A stretch of 64,000 bases of DNA, from assembly GCA_965263285.1 (NCBI GenBank), contig CBDHHD010000004.1, positions 1-64,000 on the forward strand. The letters run 5' to 3'. The stretch is from JASGCP01 sp965263285. Its GTDB lineage: Bacteria; Bacteroidota; Bacteroidia; Chitinophagales; Chitinophagaceae. How positions within the stretch are numbered: position 1 is the first letter of the stretch; each line of letters begins with the position of its first letter. The position numbers were made by a program, and so were the translations under genes. Below, one piece after another: positions 43,212-52,748 of the stretch. The notes beneath the pieces were generated by a model. It did no database searches, had not been told where the DNA came from, and saw only the letters and a program-made list of their open reading frames with translations.

Positions 43212-44606
43212 ATAAAAAAGATTGTGTAAGTTGGTTTTTAATTGTCTAAGAACTTTGTCAATCTTTCGGCAAAGATAATAATAAATTGGTGTAAAATATA
43301 ACCCCAATTTTGAATTGGTTTTTGCCAGCTTTTTTCTATATTTTGAATAGCTAAAAAAATAGCCTTTGTAGCTGATTGTTTATCTACAAATTGTATTTTT
43401 GTTTTTGTATATTTTCGGATACCTCTGTTCATATTTTCTATCGTATTTGTTGTATAAATAACTTTTCTAATTTCTAAAGGCAAATCGAAATATCTTGTTA
43501 AATGCTCCCAATTTTCTTTCCATGATTTAATAGCGTATTCATATTTTAGGTTCCATTTTTTTTCAAAATTATCCAATGCTTGTGTCGCCATGTCTTTACT
43601 CACAGCGCCATATATATTTTTAAGCTCCTTACAAAATTCTTTTCTGTCTTTATAGGATACATGTTTGCAAGAATTTCTAATTTGATGTACAATACAAAGT
43701 TGAGTTAAAACCTTAGGGAATACTGTTTGTATAGCTTCTGTAAGGCCAGTTAAGTTATCAGAGCAACTTATGCATACATCTTGTACACCTCTTGCTTTTA
43801 GGTCTGTAAGCACCTTTAGCCAAAAGCTGGCTGATTCGGTTTCGCTTATCCAAATGCCTAATACTTCTTTTGTTCCGTCTGTTTTTAAGCCAATAATAAT
43901 ATAGGCGCACTGATGACTATATTGTCCATCTTGACGAATTCTTAATCTAATGCCATCCATCCAAAAAACCATATAAATAGGGTCTAGCGGTCTATTTTGC
44001 CATTCTTTTATACTTTCTAATACTCTATTTGTAATATTTGATATGGTTGTTCCACTCAATTCTACCCCATAAGAATCTTTTATTAACTCGCTAATATCAC
44101 TTGTTGTAAGCCCCTTGCCATACATGGATACCACAAGGTCTTCAATACGGTTAGACATGCGTTGCCCTTTTGGAATAATTTGAGGTTCAAAAGATGCATT
44201 TCTATCTCTGGGAATAGATAAAAGTATATTGCCTAAATTTTCTGTTTTAACCGTTTTGTCATAATAACCATTACGACTATTTTTTTGTTCTATTTGTCGT
44301 TTTTTATTTTTATTATATCCTAGATGGTAATCTAGTTCGCCCTGTAAAAGAGCTTCAACTCCTTGTTTAAATAAGTTAGCAAATAACTTATCAAAATCTG
44401 ATAATGTTTTGCAATCTTTAAAGAAATCATTTGAAATTTTCGATGATTCTGTGCTGTTGTTTTCTGTTCGCATAATATGTAAATTTTTAAGTAAATAAAA
44501 TAGGGAAAAAAAATAATGAAATACTATTTTTGGGTTCACTTTGGTAGGGCTCCGCCCTCCCTTCGTTCCCCAAAAATAGTATTTCTATTTACACAATCTT
44601 TTTTAT
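43212..44606 (-). mobile_element. IS256-family insertion sequence
   Basis: A 1395-bp element bounded by a perfect 18-bp inverted repeat, ataaaaaagattgtgtaa at 43212-43229 and its complement at 44589-44606. It contains one transposase gene on the minus strand. I could not identify a convincing 8-bp target duplication. It inserted in or beside a MITE relic and adjoins the IS66 remnant. Confidence 0.85.
43238..44473 (-). CDS. IS256-family transposase (mutator type)
   Basis: A DDE transposase of 411 aa from the ATG at 44473 (an in-frame start 22 codons upstream is less likely). Visible marks: RNGYYDKTVKT, then FWMDGIRLRIR with the first Asp, CISCSDNLTGL with the second Asp, and YTTNTIENMNRGIRK, which holds the Glu in the family signature. 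Frame and length are intact, so the element may still be active. Confidence 0.92.
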   Translation of the reverse strand: MRTENNSTESSKISNDFFKDCKTLSDFDKLFANLFKQGVEALLQGELDYHLGYNKNKKRQIEQKNSRNGYYDKTVKTENLGNILLSIPRDRNASFEPQIIPKGQRMSNRIEDLVVSMYGKGLTTSDISELIKDSYGVELSGTTISNITNRVLESIKEWQNRPLDPIYMVFWMDGIRLRIRQDGQYSHQCAYIIIGLKTDGTKEVLGIWISETESASFWLKVLTDLKARGVQDVCISCSDNLTGLTEAIQTVFPKVLTQLCIVHQIRNSCKHVSYKDRKEFCKELKNIYGAVSKDMATQALDNFEKKWNLKYEYAIKSWKENWEHLTRYFDLPLEIRKVIYTTNTIENMNRGIRKYTKTKIQFVDKQSATKAIFLAIQNIEKSWQKPIQNWGYILHQFIIIFAERLTKFLDN

Positions 44607-44700
44607 ACTCCCTGCAAAATTTTCATTTTTGTTAACTATTTAGGTGCTATATTAATATTTTATTTATTTTTGCATGATTACTTATTTATAGAAATACAAA

Positions 44701-45149
44701 TTGGACACAACAAGTGTTGACTTTTTGGTTAAGGAGCTGAGTGAGTTAAAGCTATTATTTTCTACACTTGAAAATAAATATAAAGTACTTGAAAATAAAC
44801 ACATTCTTCTTACGAAAGAACATGATTTAGTTTTAAATGAGAATAACAAACTTCGTGAGGAGATAAAACAATTAAAAAGTAAATTAAATACAAATAGTAG
44901 AAGTAGCCATAAGCCACCCTCTATGGATAGTTTTAATAAAATCATAAAAAGATCAAATAGTGTCAATGAATTAGATAAGAAACTACAAGGCGGTCAAATT
45001 GGTCATAAGGGCAAGAGTTTAGAATTTAGTTCTTCTCTTGATTGTCAGAAGTTCATTTTGCCTGAGATTTGTTCTTGTTGTGGGAAAAGTTTATTAGGAG
45101 AGGAAGTTATTGAATATAGTGAAAGGCGCCAAGTATATGATTTGCCTAA
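44701..45149 (+). pseudogene. IS66 transposase, N-terminal part, interrupted
   Basis: From a TTG, about 150 codons of an IS66-type TnpC: a leading leucine-rich coiled coil (about 1-60), the NSRSSHKPPSMDS segment and the zinc-finger CSCCGKSLLGEEV. It ends after YDLPN where an IS1634-type element has inserted at 45150. Homologous coding resumes at 47383. The left end of the IS (gttaactatttaggtgc) is at about 44636 and recurs at 33237. Confidence 0.88.
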
Positions 45150-47382
45150 CCCAACTTGGTAAACGACATTGCGCAAATGATTGACAGCAAAGTGTTTGCG
45201 TGATTGCAACTCGTTTTTTAGGGACTACATCTTCGTCTTGTGTAATAGGGGGCAGGTTTGTATTTGGTGGCGGAATAGATGGCTTGTGCCTCTGCTATTG
45301 GTCTTGTACATTGCCGAATAATGACTGTTTTTTTATTTGCATTTTGTGCAACAGAAGTGATGATTTTTTGTGTATTCATTATTCTGACAATGTTTTTCCA
45401 ATCGTGTTGGATACCATGTTGTTTAAGTTTATATCTAATAGTAGATACAATGGTGTACGCCAATACACCTAAAAATAAATGAGCTTTGCAACTGTTATCG
45501 TGAATATGGTAAACAGGTCGTAAAGACAAATCTGTTTTAAGAATGCGAAAGGAAGACTCAACCTCTCTAATCGTATTATAAATATCCCACATCCCTTCTT
45601 CTTTAATTAATTCAACGGGAGGAATAGATGTTCTTAAAAAATAAATACCCTCTGTTTTTGTATGCTCTTTTCTTTTCCAGGTTATTCTTTTTACCGTGTC
45701 GCTTTTTCTTTTCTGTTTTTTTCTTTTCGTTGCTTTTTGTGTAGTATTACCTTCCTCTGTATTCTCATCCTCTTTATTACTTTCATTTTCTTTGTTTTCT
45801 TCTACTGAAACCTCGTATTCACTGTATACTTGTTTGTTCCTTTCCCGTATGCGTCCTAAACGAATCAAAATCTTTTTTATATCTTTGGTTGTCTTAGGTT
45901 TTTCCAATGAACTTACCAAAGCATTTAATTCTTTTTCTAATCGAGTACAATACTGTTTAAACATGGCATCTTCTTTCTTTTCTTTTTCCTCACTGTGTAC
46001 TTTCAAATAAGTATCAGCATCATTATCAACATAAGCAAATGAAAGCTCTATTTTATTACCCCTGTTATCTGTTACCCATTTCTTTTCTTTATTATTTGTC
46101 GTATAGTTTTTTAACAAATAACGGTTTACACACAAATAATCATATCCTTTGTTTCTTACGAGTGTCAAATTTTCTTGTGTGGCAAATGCTGCGTCCATCA
46201 CAACAATTGGCTTTTTAACCGCAGGTGCAATAAATGAAGACAAAGATTCTAAAGTGGCTTCTAATGTATTACACTCCGCAATATTGCCTTCATAAATTTG
46301 AGAGTACTTTAAAAAACCTTCCGCATTTACCACTAATGCTAAAGTAGCCAGTTTGCAATCTCTTCTTTTTTCTTTACTTCTCCCAAACTGTGCCAGGCTA
46401 CTGCCTTCCTTTCTGCCCTCAAAATAGCTATTCGTCAAATCATATAAAATAATTTTGTCCTGTAAGCTAAACAAGTGGTTTGTTCTGAGGGATAAATGCT
46501 GCTCCAATTCAGATTTTATTTTGAATAATTTAAGGGCGTTATCATAAAGATGGTGACGGGTTATTTTATTAGGCAAGTGAGTAAACAATTCCTTTGCACC
46601 ACTGTTAATTGACAGCCAGCTTTCCATTTTATGTTCAGAGCAGGGAAAAGCAACCTTTGCAATAAGATGCAGCAAGGCTATATCAATCTGTTTGTCAGTC
46701 CATCCTAATTCAGTTAATTTTTTAGATACCTGAAGTTCATCTAAAGCTTGTCTGCAAAGCCATTCTATTCCTATCTCTTTGGCTTGCTCATGCTCTAATG
46801 AAGCGCTGTCTATTAAAGTATCAACACCCTCATTTATGTCTGCACTTGTATAGATATTTGTTTTGCTATCCCTCTCTTCCTCTCTTTTTTGCTTTTGTTT
46901 TAATTGATGTGATCTAACCTTCTCTGCCATATCAAAAGCCATCTTCTCAATAACCGGATCAATAAAGTCAGGAAATAATGTATCTTGTTGCTGTAATAGA
47001 CTTTCAATACGTTTCACCAGTTGCTTTCTTGCCTGATTGGTTGTTAATTGCTCTAATTTACCTAGTGAACAAAGCGTCTCATGTTGAATCTTGTTCCCTG
47101 CTCGATAGCTACTTACTAATTTGTAGTAAATAACCGTATTGCCGAATTTATCCTTAATCTTTTGTTCTTTTAAATACATAGTGCAAAAATAAAGGCTCAA
47201 AATGAGAAAAACAATATTTTTTAAAATATTAACAAAAGATTAACTTATTTTAGGGACTACAAATTCGGTTTTTCGCACTTTTTTGTTTTTCAAAATATTC
47301 AAAATCAATACTTTATAAAATTGACACCCCCTAAAAAACAGCCGTTTTTACTGCTTTTTTCCTACTTTTTTACCAAGTTGGG
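45150..47382 (-). mobile_element. IS1634-family (IS4 superfamily) insertion sequence
   Basis: A 2233-bp element with ends cccaacttggtaaa (45150) and its complement (ending 47382). It is flanked by CTAA on both sides (45146-45149, 47383-47386), consistent with a short target duplication. It sits inside the IS66 transposase reading frame and carries one transposase gene on the minus strand. Confidence 0.87.
45218..47179 (-). CDS. IS1634-family transposase
   Basis: A 653-aa DDE transposase from the ATG at 47179. It begins MYLKEQKIKDKFGNTVIYYK, as the family does. The catalytic acids lie in LYDLTNSYFEG, VVMDAAFATQEN and REVESSFRILKTDL (the YREI-like Glu). A highly charged stretch near residues 490-530, rich in Glu and Lys, is an insertion region of this family. 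The frame is intact, so the element may be active. Confidence 0.92.
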   Translation of the reverse strand: MYLKEQKIKDKFGNTVIYYKLVSSYRAGNKIQHETLCSLGKLEQLTTNQARKQLVKRIESLLQQQDTLFPDFIDPVIEKMAFDMAEKVRSHQLKQKQKREEERDSKTNIYTSADINEGVDTLIDSASLEHEQAKEIGIEWLCRQALDELQVSKKLTELGWTDKQIDIALLHLIAKVAFPCSEHKMESWLSINSGAKELFTHLPNKITRHHLYDNALKLFKIKSELEQHLSLRTNHLFSLQDKIILYDLTNSYFEGRKEGSSLAQFGRSKEKRRDCKLATLALVVNAEGFLKYSQIYEGNIAECNTLEATLESLSSFIAPAVKKPIVVMDAAFATQENLTLVRNKGYDYLCVNRYLLKNYTTNNKEKKWVTDNRGNKIELSFAYVDNDADTYLKVHSEEKEKKEDAMFKQYCTRLEKELNALVSSLEKPKTTKDIKKILIRLGRIRERNKQVYSEYEVSVEENKENESNKEDENTEEGNTTQKATKRKKQKRKSDTVKRITWKRKEHTKTEGIYFLRTSIPPVELIKEEGMWDIYNTIREVESSFRILKTDLSLRPVYHIHDNSCKAHLFLGVLAYTIVSTIRYKLKQHGIQHDWKNIVRIMNTQKIITSVAQNANKKTVIIRQCTRPIAEAQAIYSATKYKPAPYYTRRRCSP

Positions 47383-47750
47383 CTAAAGAAATAAAATTGG
47401 AAGTGAGTGAGTATAGAACAGGTAAAGTAAAATGTCAGTGTGGCAATCAAAGAATGGGGCAAATATCCAACTGGTGTTGAATCACAATTACAATATGGTA
47501 TGTCTATTCGTGCATTAATAACCTCATTAAGTGTAAAACATAGAATGCCATTAACCCAACTTGGTAAACGACATTGCGCAAACGATTTACTGTCAATCAT
47601 TTGCGCAATGTCGTTTACCAAGTTGGGTTAGGTCAGTTTCAAAGTATATTTTACACACTTTTTTGAACAGTATCTTTGTATTTTCTTTATCTGAAGATAA
47701 TCCTAATGAGATACTGCCTATAATTATTTTGATAACCAATACACTCAACT
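47383..47750 (+). pseudogene. IS66 transposase, downstream part, decayed
   Basis: Continues the IS66 reading: EIKLEVSEYRTGKVKCQCGNQ, then after a one-base shift YPTGVESQLQYGMSIRALITS and VKHRMP, matching the conserved cyqCG...YGp.i.A..v.L...h.mP course of TnpC. It is broken again at 47555 by a 73-bp palindrome and fades out after about 47750. The catalytic domain is gone. Confidence 0.78.
47555..47627. mobile_element. 73-bp palindromic mini-element made from the IS1634 left end
   Basis: The first 28 bases equal the left end of the neighbouring IS1634-type element (cccaacttggtaaacgac, then attgcgcaaa), and the last 28 are their inverted copy, around a short centre. It is inserted in the IS66 relic, with TTA on each side. 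Probably a minimal non-autonomous derivative mobilised by that transposase. Confidence 0.75.
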
Positions 47751-47823
47751 AAATATATTGAGTTGCATGAGTAGTTGCCCAATAAGTAAAACAGATTCCA
47801 TTGTTCTCTATAACATAATAGAC

Positions 47824-50061
47824 TTACTGCCATTGGTTTGTAGCGGGATTGTATATCTCTACTATGGATATAAGAGTGGTATCACTAGTCCCTCCCACTG
47901 CATATATCATATTGTTTAACACAGCAAGGCTTAAACCGTATCTTGATGTGGGCATAGGAGTTCCACTTACCCAATTACTACTGCTGCCATCCCATATATA
48001 TACATTATTAAGGACTCCAATCTTATTATTATATCCACCTATTGCATAAATTTTGTTATTATATACAACAACGCCGATATAATTACTTTCTATAGGTAGA
48101 GAAGTTCCACTTTCCCAAATTCTGCCATCCCATACATCTACATTGTTATAATATGTAGTAGAAAAGTTACCACCTATTGCATAGAGTTTACCATTATTGG
48201 TAACAAGGCTTAAGCCTAGTCTTGCTGTAGGTAGTAAAGTATCTCCTGTACCTCTTATCCAACTAGTGCCATTCCATATCTCTACCGTGTTTAAAATTGA
48301 ACCATTAAATCCACCTATTGCATAAATTTGATTATTATAAACGGCAACACCTAAGGATACTCTTGCTGTGGGCAATAAAGTATCTCCTGTACCTCTTATC
48401 CAACTAGTGCCATCCCATATCTCTACTGTGTTTAAAATTGAACCATTAGTGCCTCCTATTGTGTAAATTTGATTATTATAAACGGCAACACCTAAGCCTG
48501 CTCTTGCTGTGGGCAAGGGACTACTTGTTGTCCAATTAGTATCATTAGTACTAATTTCTACAGAGTTTAAAGCGTTTAGAGTATTAGGAGTACCATTACC
48601 CCCTCCCCCTATTGCGTAGAGCATATTATTATAATTAACCAATCCAAAGATATATCTTGCCGTATTTAAGTTTATGGCAGGTCTTACGGTAAAGCTACTT
48701 GTGGCGCTATCTATTGCCCTACCTGTTGCGTCTTTACCTACTACTTTCCAATAGTAGGTTGTATTGTAACTAAGATAAGGTGAAGTGGTACCGCCATCGG
48801 GAGAAATGCGAATGGTATCGCTTGTATTTCTATTGATGGTGTAATTACCTATATCTTGTACTAAACTATTGAGGTTAGTGCCATAGTAGATAGAATAGGA
48901 TACTATATTAGAAAATTTATTATTCCAAACAAAGATTGGTTGCACAGGTACATTGGTGGCGCCATTAACAGGTTGTGTTAATGTAATATTACCAACAACT
49001 AATGGCAATTTATAATTCTGTGTGGTTGAAGTAGAATCAATGAGAGAATTTTTAATAGTAAGGGTAGGGTTAAACGATCCTACCACCTTCCCTGTAAATA
49101 CAATACTATCCAATCCAGTATTGCCTTTTATATTTTGTAGTTTAATATAACTCCCTTTAGGGTACGCATTGCCTTTGTATATAAAAGCACTATCTATTTG
49201 CAAAGAATAGGTAGCATTTGTATTGGCAATACCCGTTATAGCAATGGTAACAGTGTCTTTTGTTCCTAATAAAATATCAGTAACAAAGGGTTTGACCACA
49301 GGCGTAAAGCTATTGTTTAGTAAGTTAATCTTTACCGTATCAGTTTGAGGAGTGCCTATTGGGCCTTTAACTGTATAGCTTAATGGTAGATTTTTTGCAG
49401 TAAGAGGGTTGGTAACTGCGATATATATAATAGTGTCAGCATTAACACCAGTTGACAAATTGATATTTAATGGCACGGTGCTATTGGGTTTGTATTTTGT
49501 ATTGGCTTTATATACAGTATCATTACTAAGGCTTATGCTATAAGTGCCTATATTAGTAGTTGCTCTTATTTGTACTACAAGACTATCACTATTACCAAAA
49601 AGCAAATTAGGGTTGGTAGGGTATACCCTAGCCACAAAGCCTGCCCTTACATTAAAGGTAAGGTACTGTTGCATGCGTACACCACTATTGTTTGTAACAG
49701 TAAAAGTCAGTACCTTATTACTATTAGCCGTATTGGAAGTATATTTAACTATATATGTACCTGCAGGTTTACTTGCTACAATGGGTTGATTAGCTAGTAT
49801 AGGCCTGTTACTATTATAGAATATAGTATCATTAGCGGTAATAGTATACGAGCTTGTTGTGCTACTGCTTGTAATATTAACAGTGATAGTTGCTGTATCC
49901 TTACCAATAAGTATAAAGTCGTTTGTTTGATTACCCTGTAAATAAGCGGTAAAACTAAAAGTGCTACTTATAGGATTGTTGTTATTATTATTTGTTTTGC
50001 TACAAGCTACAAATACGAATAGAATAGAATAGAATAGAATAGAATAATATTTTTTTATCAT
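47824..50061 (-). CDS. Surface lipoprotein with Ig-like and kelch-repeat domains
   Basis: A 745-aa lipoprotein. The signal peptide ends FVFVAC followed by SKTNNNNNN, a good lipobox with an Asn-rich linker. Residues 35-370 hold three Ig-like beta domains of about 110 residues; 375-470 look like a fibronectin-type III domain (YNTTYYWKVVGKD); 475-745 contain six kelch repeats (NNQIYTIGG, NNQIYAIGG, NKIYAIGG, NNMIYAVGG) expected to form a six-bladed propeller. It probably lies on the outer surface and binds proteins or sugars; no partner is evident. A pentanucleotide repeat lies inside the signal-peptide codons. A partial paralogue is at 37384-37908. Confidence 0.88.
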   Translation of the reverse strand: MIKKYYSILFYSILFVFVACSKTNNNNNNPISSTFSFTAYLQGNQTNDFILIGKDTATITVNITSSSTTSSYTITANDTIFYNSNRPILANQPIVASKPAGTYIVKYTSNTANSNKVLTFTVTNNSGVRMQQYLTFNVRAGFVARVYPTNPNLLFGNSDSLVVQIRATTNIGTYSISLSNDTVYKANTKYKPNSTVPLNINLSTGVNADTIIYIAVTNPLTAKNLPLSYTVKGPIGTPQTDTVKINLLNNSFTPVVKPFVTDILLGTKDTVTIAITGIANTNATYSLQIDSAFIYKGNAYPKGSYIKLQNIKGNTGLDSIVFTGKVVGSFNPTLTIKNSLIDSTSTTQNYKLPLVVGNITLTQPVNGATNVPVQPIFVWNNKFSNIVSYSIYYGTNLNSLVQDIGNYTINRNTSDTIRISPDGGTTSPYLSYNTTYYWKVVGKDATGRAIDSATSSFTVRPAINLNTARYIFGLVNYNNMLYAIGGGGNGTPNTLNALNSVEISTNDTNWTTSSPLPTARAGLGVAVYNNQIYTIGGTNGSILNTVEIWDGTSWIRGTGDTLLPTARVSLGVAVYNNQIYAIGGFNGSILNTVEIWNGTSWIRGTGDTLLPTARLGLSLVTNNGKLYAIGGNFSTTYYNNVDVWDGRIWESGTSLPIESNYIGVVVYNNKIYAIGGYNNKIGVLNNVYIWDGSSSNWVSGTPMPTSRYGLSLAVLNNMIYAVGGTSDTTLISIVEIYNPATNQWQ
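50021..50045. repeat. Pentanucleotide microsatellite (AGAAT)5 in signal peptide codons
   Basis: Five tandem AGAAT units (ATTCT in the coding direction), with a partial sixth, lie within codons 5-15 of the kelch lipoprotein. Gain or loss of one unit shifts the frame. In the present state the gene is in frame. Confidence 0.85.
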
Positions 50062-50103
50062 AAAATAAAATATTTGGCATAACGAATTTTTAGTGATTCA
50101 TCT

Positions 50104-50111
50104 CAAAGATA
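50104..50111 (-). promoter_or_regulatory. -7 promoter box of the kelch lipoprotein gene
   Basis: CAAAGATA on the + strand is TATCTTTG on the minus strand, 43 bp before the ATG at 50061. Confidence 0.45.
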
Positions 50112-50151
50112 ATATATTTTTTTAAAAAAACATTTTTTTTTATTTATTTTT

Positions 50152-50389
50152 GGCTACATCTTTTTTTGAGGTGCTGGAAGCATGGATGATTACATATATA
50201 TAAATATGGAAATAATAGGAAATATCTGATGAGGACTGCCCTCAGATAAAGAGCGTTACAAAACGAGGTGAGCGAAGCGACCAGCGAGAATGTGGAGGCG
50301 GAAATTTTTATATATGAATCGTTATGATGAGCATAAAGTATTTACCATTTTTGTTAAAAACCTCTTAGCACATGAAAAAGAATTTAGCC
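50152..50389 (+). mobile_element. MITE-like element, internally deleted copy I (238 bp)
   Basis: The left half matches copy A through the first palindrome arm (atgaatcgttatgatgagc); then it jumps to a right terminus (cctcttagcac...gaatttagcc). The right half is deleted. No target duplication was found. Confidence 0.75.
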
Positions 50390-50396
50390 TGAAATA

Positions 50397-50424
50397 TTAT
50401 TTACACAATCTTATTTATACTCCT
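50397..50424. repeat. IS256 right-end relic
   Basis: tttacacaatcttatttata followed by ctcc matches the outer right end of the IS256 copy at 44587-44612 with one change. No transposase sequence remains beside it. Confidence 0.5.
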
Positions 50425-50427
50425 TTA

Positions 50428-51087
50428 CTATGTTTTAGTAAATATTATTTTATTTTGCTTTATATACAAGCAAATGTCTTGAAAGGGGCATTGATTACAT
50501 AAAGGTTTTTTAGCTAAACAAGTATATCGTCCATGTAAAATAAGCCAATGGTGCATTTTGTGAATAAGCGAAGGAGGAATGTGCATGACCAATTGTTTTT
50601 CTGCCATTAGGGGGGTAGTAGCATTTTTTGTAAGTCCTAATCTGGCAGACACCCTAAATACATGTGTATCTACTGCCATATTAGGTTGCTGTGCTAATAC
50701 ACTGGTAACGACATGAGCGGTTTTTCTGCCTACGCCTGGTAATGTTATTAGTGCTGATACTTCTAAAGGAATGTCTCCTTGAAAATCTGCTATGACTTTT
50801 TTTGCCATTCCTAATAAATGTTTAGCCTTATTATGGGGATATGAAATGCTTTTAATAAATGTATAGATATCGTCAGCTGTTGATTGTGATAGTGCTTTAA
50901 TAGTAGGGAAAGTTTTAAATAAGGCTGGAGTAGTGGCATTTACTCGCTTGTCTGTACATTGTGCCGATAATATAACAGATACTAATAACTCGTAAGCATC
51001 TTTATAATGTAATTCTGTTTGTGGATTAGGCTGGTGTGCTTGAAAATAGTTAATAATAAATTGATATTTTTTTTTTATTGATTGCAT
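50428..51087 (-). CDS. nth: Endonuclease III
   Basis: A base-excision-repair glycosylase/AP lyase for oxidised pyrimidines. The 219-aa protein has the helix-hairpin-helix LPGVGRKTA with catalytic Lys (about residue 120), the catalytic Asp in AVDTHVFRV (about 139) and four cysteines for the 4Fe-4S cluster spaced X6-X2-X5 (CLAKKPLCNQCPFQDIC). Length is normal; a short C-terminal extension follows. The ATG is 5 bp from a -7 box, so its mRNA may be leaderless. Confidence 0.95.
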   Translation of the reverse strand: MQSIKKKYQFIINYFQAHQPNPQTELHYKDAYELLVSVILSAQCTDKRVNATTPALFKTFPTIKALSQSTADDIYTFIKSISYPHNKAKHLLGMAKKVIADFQGDIPLEVSALITLPGVGRKTAHVVTSVLAQQPNMAVDTHVFRVSARLGLTKNATTPLMAEKQLVMHIPPSLIHKMHHWLILHGRYTCLAKKPLCNQCPFQDICLYIKQNKIIFTKT

Positions 51088-51091
51088 ATAA

Positions 51092-51099
51092 CAAATATA
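51092..51099 (-). promoter_or_regulatory. -7 promoter box of nth, adjacent to start codon
   Basis: CAAATATA on the + strand reads TATATTTG on the minus strand and ends 5 bp before the ATG at 51087, implying a leaderless transcript. Confidence 0.45.
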
Positions 51100-51235
51100 C
51101 GATTAAAATCTTTTTTGAAGCTACTGCATATAATAATACTAAGTTGGTAAATTCTTTTTTCAGGTGCTAAGATTTTTTTTAATAAATGAAAGTTTTGTAA
51201 CCAATTAATTTTACAGATATTTAAAATTAAATATT

Positions 51236-51243
51236 TATCTTTG
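51236..51243 (+). promoter_or_regulatory. -7 promoter box of the beta-barrel gene
   Basis: TATCTTTG lies 87 bp before the ATG at 51330, giving a 5' leader of about 80 nt. No clear -33 box. Confidence 0.4.
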
Positions 51244-51329
51244 TATTTAACAAAATATTGTATTTTTTATTGATTATTATCTAAAATGCTATTTTTAATT
51301 TAATAATTTATTATTATATAATTTCAAAT

Positions 51330-52112
51330 ATGAAAATTCTTATTATCGTCTGTTTTTTCTTGTTCTTGTTTACAATAAATAATCTATGTTTAGCTCAAAT
51401 ACTACCTCTTTCTAATAACAACATTAATAATAGTGCTAACTCAAGTATGAATAAAACACTTCATGCTAAATCTTGGAAATATCGCGCTGCTGATCATTTA
51501 ATGTTTCAGTTTGGGTATACCAATTGGGCTAAAAGTACAGATAGTATTCGTGTTATTGGTTTTGGTAGAAGTTTTAATGCTGCAGCTATGTATGATTTGC
51601 CTTTTCGTAAGCATGCACCTCATTTTAGTCTTGCTTTTGGATTGGGCGTGAGCTCTAATAATGTGTATTTTAGTAAAACCTATATAGATATTAAGTCAAA
51701 TTCGTCTATACTTCCTTTTCAAAATGTAGCAGATACAAACCAATTTAATAAATTTAAACTTACAACTACTTCTATTGAAATACCTGTTGAGTTGCGTTAT
51801 TTTTCTAATCCATATAACACTAATAAGTCTATTAAAGTAGCTATTGGATTTAAAGTAAGTCAGTTGCTTAGTGCTTATACAAAGGGAAAAGACTATCAAA
51901 ATAGGTCGGGACAAAGCATCTATGGTGCTTCTTATATTTCAAAAGAATCGAGTTTGAAATTCTTTAATGGAACAAATGTATCAGGGACTTTTCGCATTGG
52001 TTATAGCTTGGGAAGTGTATTCTTTACTTATCAGCTAACTAATTTACTAAAAACAGGAGCAGGCCCCTCTATTAATCCATTTACTGTTGGTATAGCAATT
52101 AGTGGTTTATAG
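51330..52112 (+). CDS. Outer-membrane beta-barrel protein (PorT/OMP_b-brl type)
   Basis: A 260-aa exported protein. Residues 1-22 form a signal peptide ending CLAQ. The rest alternates polar and aromatic residues in strand-like stretches (HFSLAFGLGVSSNNVYF, IEIPVELRYFSN, KVAIGFKVSQLLSAY, GTFRIGYSLGSVFFTYQLTNLL), typical of the small Bacteroidota outer-membrane barrels with a conserved IPVELRYF strand. Function is not known; some relatives belong to the type IX secretion complex. It stands alone with its own promoter box. Confidence 0.8.
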   Translation: MKILIIVCFFLFLFTINNLCLAQILPLSNNNINNSANSSMNKTLHAKSWKYRAADHLMFQFGYTNWAKSTDSIRVIGFGRSFNAAAMYDLPFRKHAPHFSLAFGLGVSSNNVYFSKTYIDIKSNSSILPFQNVADTNQFNKFKLTTTSIEIPVELRYFSNPYNTNKSIKVAIGFKVSQLLSAYTKGKDYQNRSGQSIYGASYISKESSLKFFNGTNVSGTFRIGYSLGSVFFTYQLTNLLKTGAGPSINPFTVGIAISGL

Positions 52113-52233
52113 ATAATCAAGGCTTCATTGTTATGTTGTAATCTTTGTTTTTATTAGTTTAGTAATTGCCTTCGTATACTATTATAATATTATTTTATGT
52201 TATCTTATCTTAATGTCTGAAGTATAATATATT

Positions 52234-52620
52234 GGCTACATCTTTTTTTGAGGTGCTGGAAGCATTGATTATTAAATAAATATAAATATGGAAATAATAG
52301 GAAATATTTGATGAGGATTGTCCTCAGATAAAGAGCGTTACAAAACAAGGCGAGTGGAGCGATCAGCGAGAATGTGGCGGTGGAAGTTTTTTATATATAA
52401 ATTGTTATGATGAGCATAAGGTGCTTATATATAAAGACATCTATAGATAAGGTCGTCATAACAATTTATATATAACCACCTCTCTCATTCATTCTCGATA
52501 GCGTAGCGAGCCGTAGTTTTGTAGCTCTTTATCTGCAGGCTTTATTTTTTCTTTTGTATCAAGACAAAAGAAAAAAAGACATAAAAAAAATACTAAATTA
52601 TTATGAGTACTTGTCAATAT
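52234..52620 (+). mobile_element. MITE-like element, copy J, right terminus decayed
   Basis: The left terminus GGCTACATC...GAGGTGCTGG and both halves are recognisable, but with more substitutions than copies A or L (for example gcgagtggagcgatcagcg). The right terminus is lost near 52620, just before the IS4-type element. Confidence 0.75.
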
Positions 52621-52748
52621 TTTTTTTGAAAATCCCATATAAAGTATTGTTTTTATTGAAAAAAAATGTTTTTTTATTTTAAAATGTTTATTTTTTTTTG
52701 TTACTTAAATAAGTAATATAAAACGAATACAAAATCTTCACATCCAAA

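Noticed and set aside
43204..44614. 8-bp target duplication of the IS256 copy
   Set aside because: Flanks outside the 18-bp inverted repeats do not match as direct repeats.
45200..46010. Plus-strand ORFs opposite the IS1634 transposase
   Set aside because: Antisense shadows of an intact transposase gene.
50290..50502. Short + strand ORF starting in the MITE and running into nth
   Set aside because: It begins inside the repeat's palindrome arm and ends antisense to nth; no conserved product.
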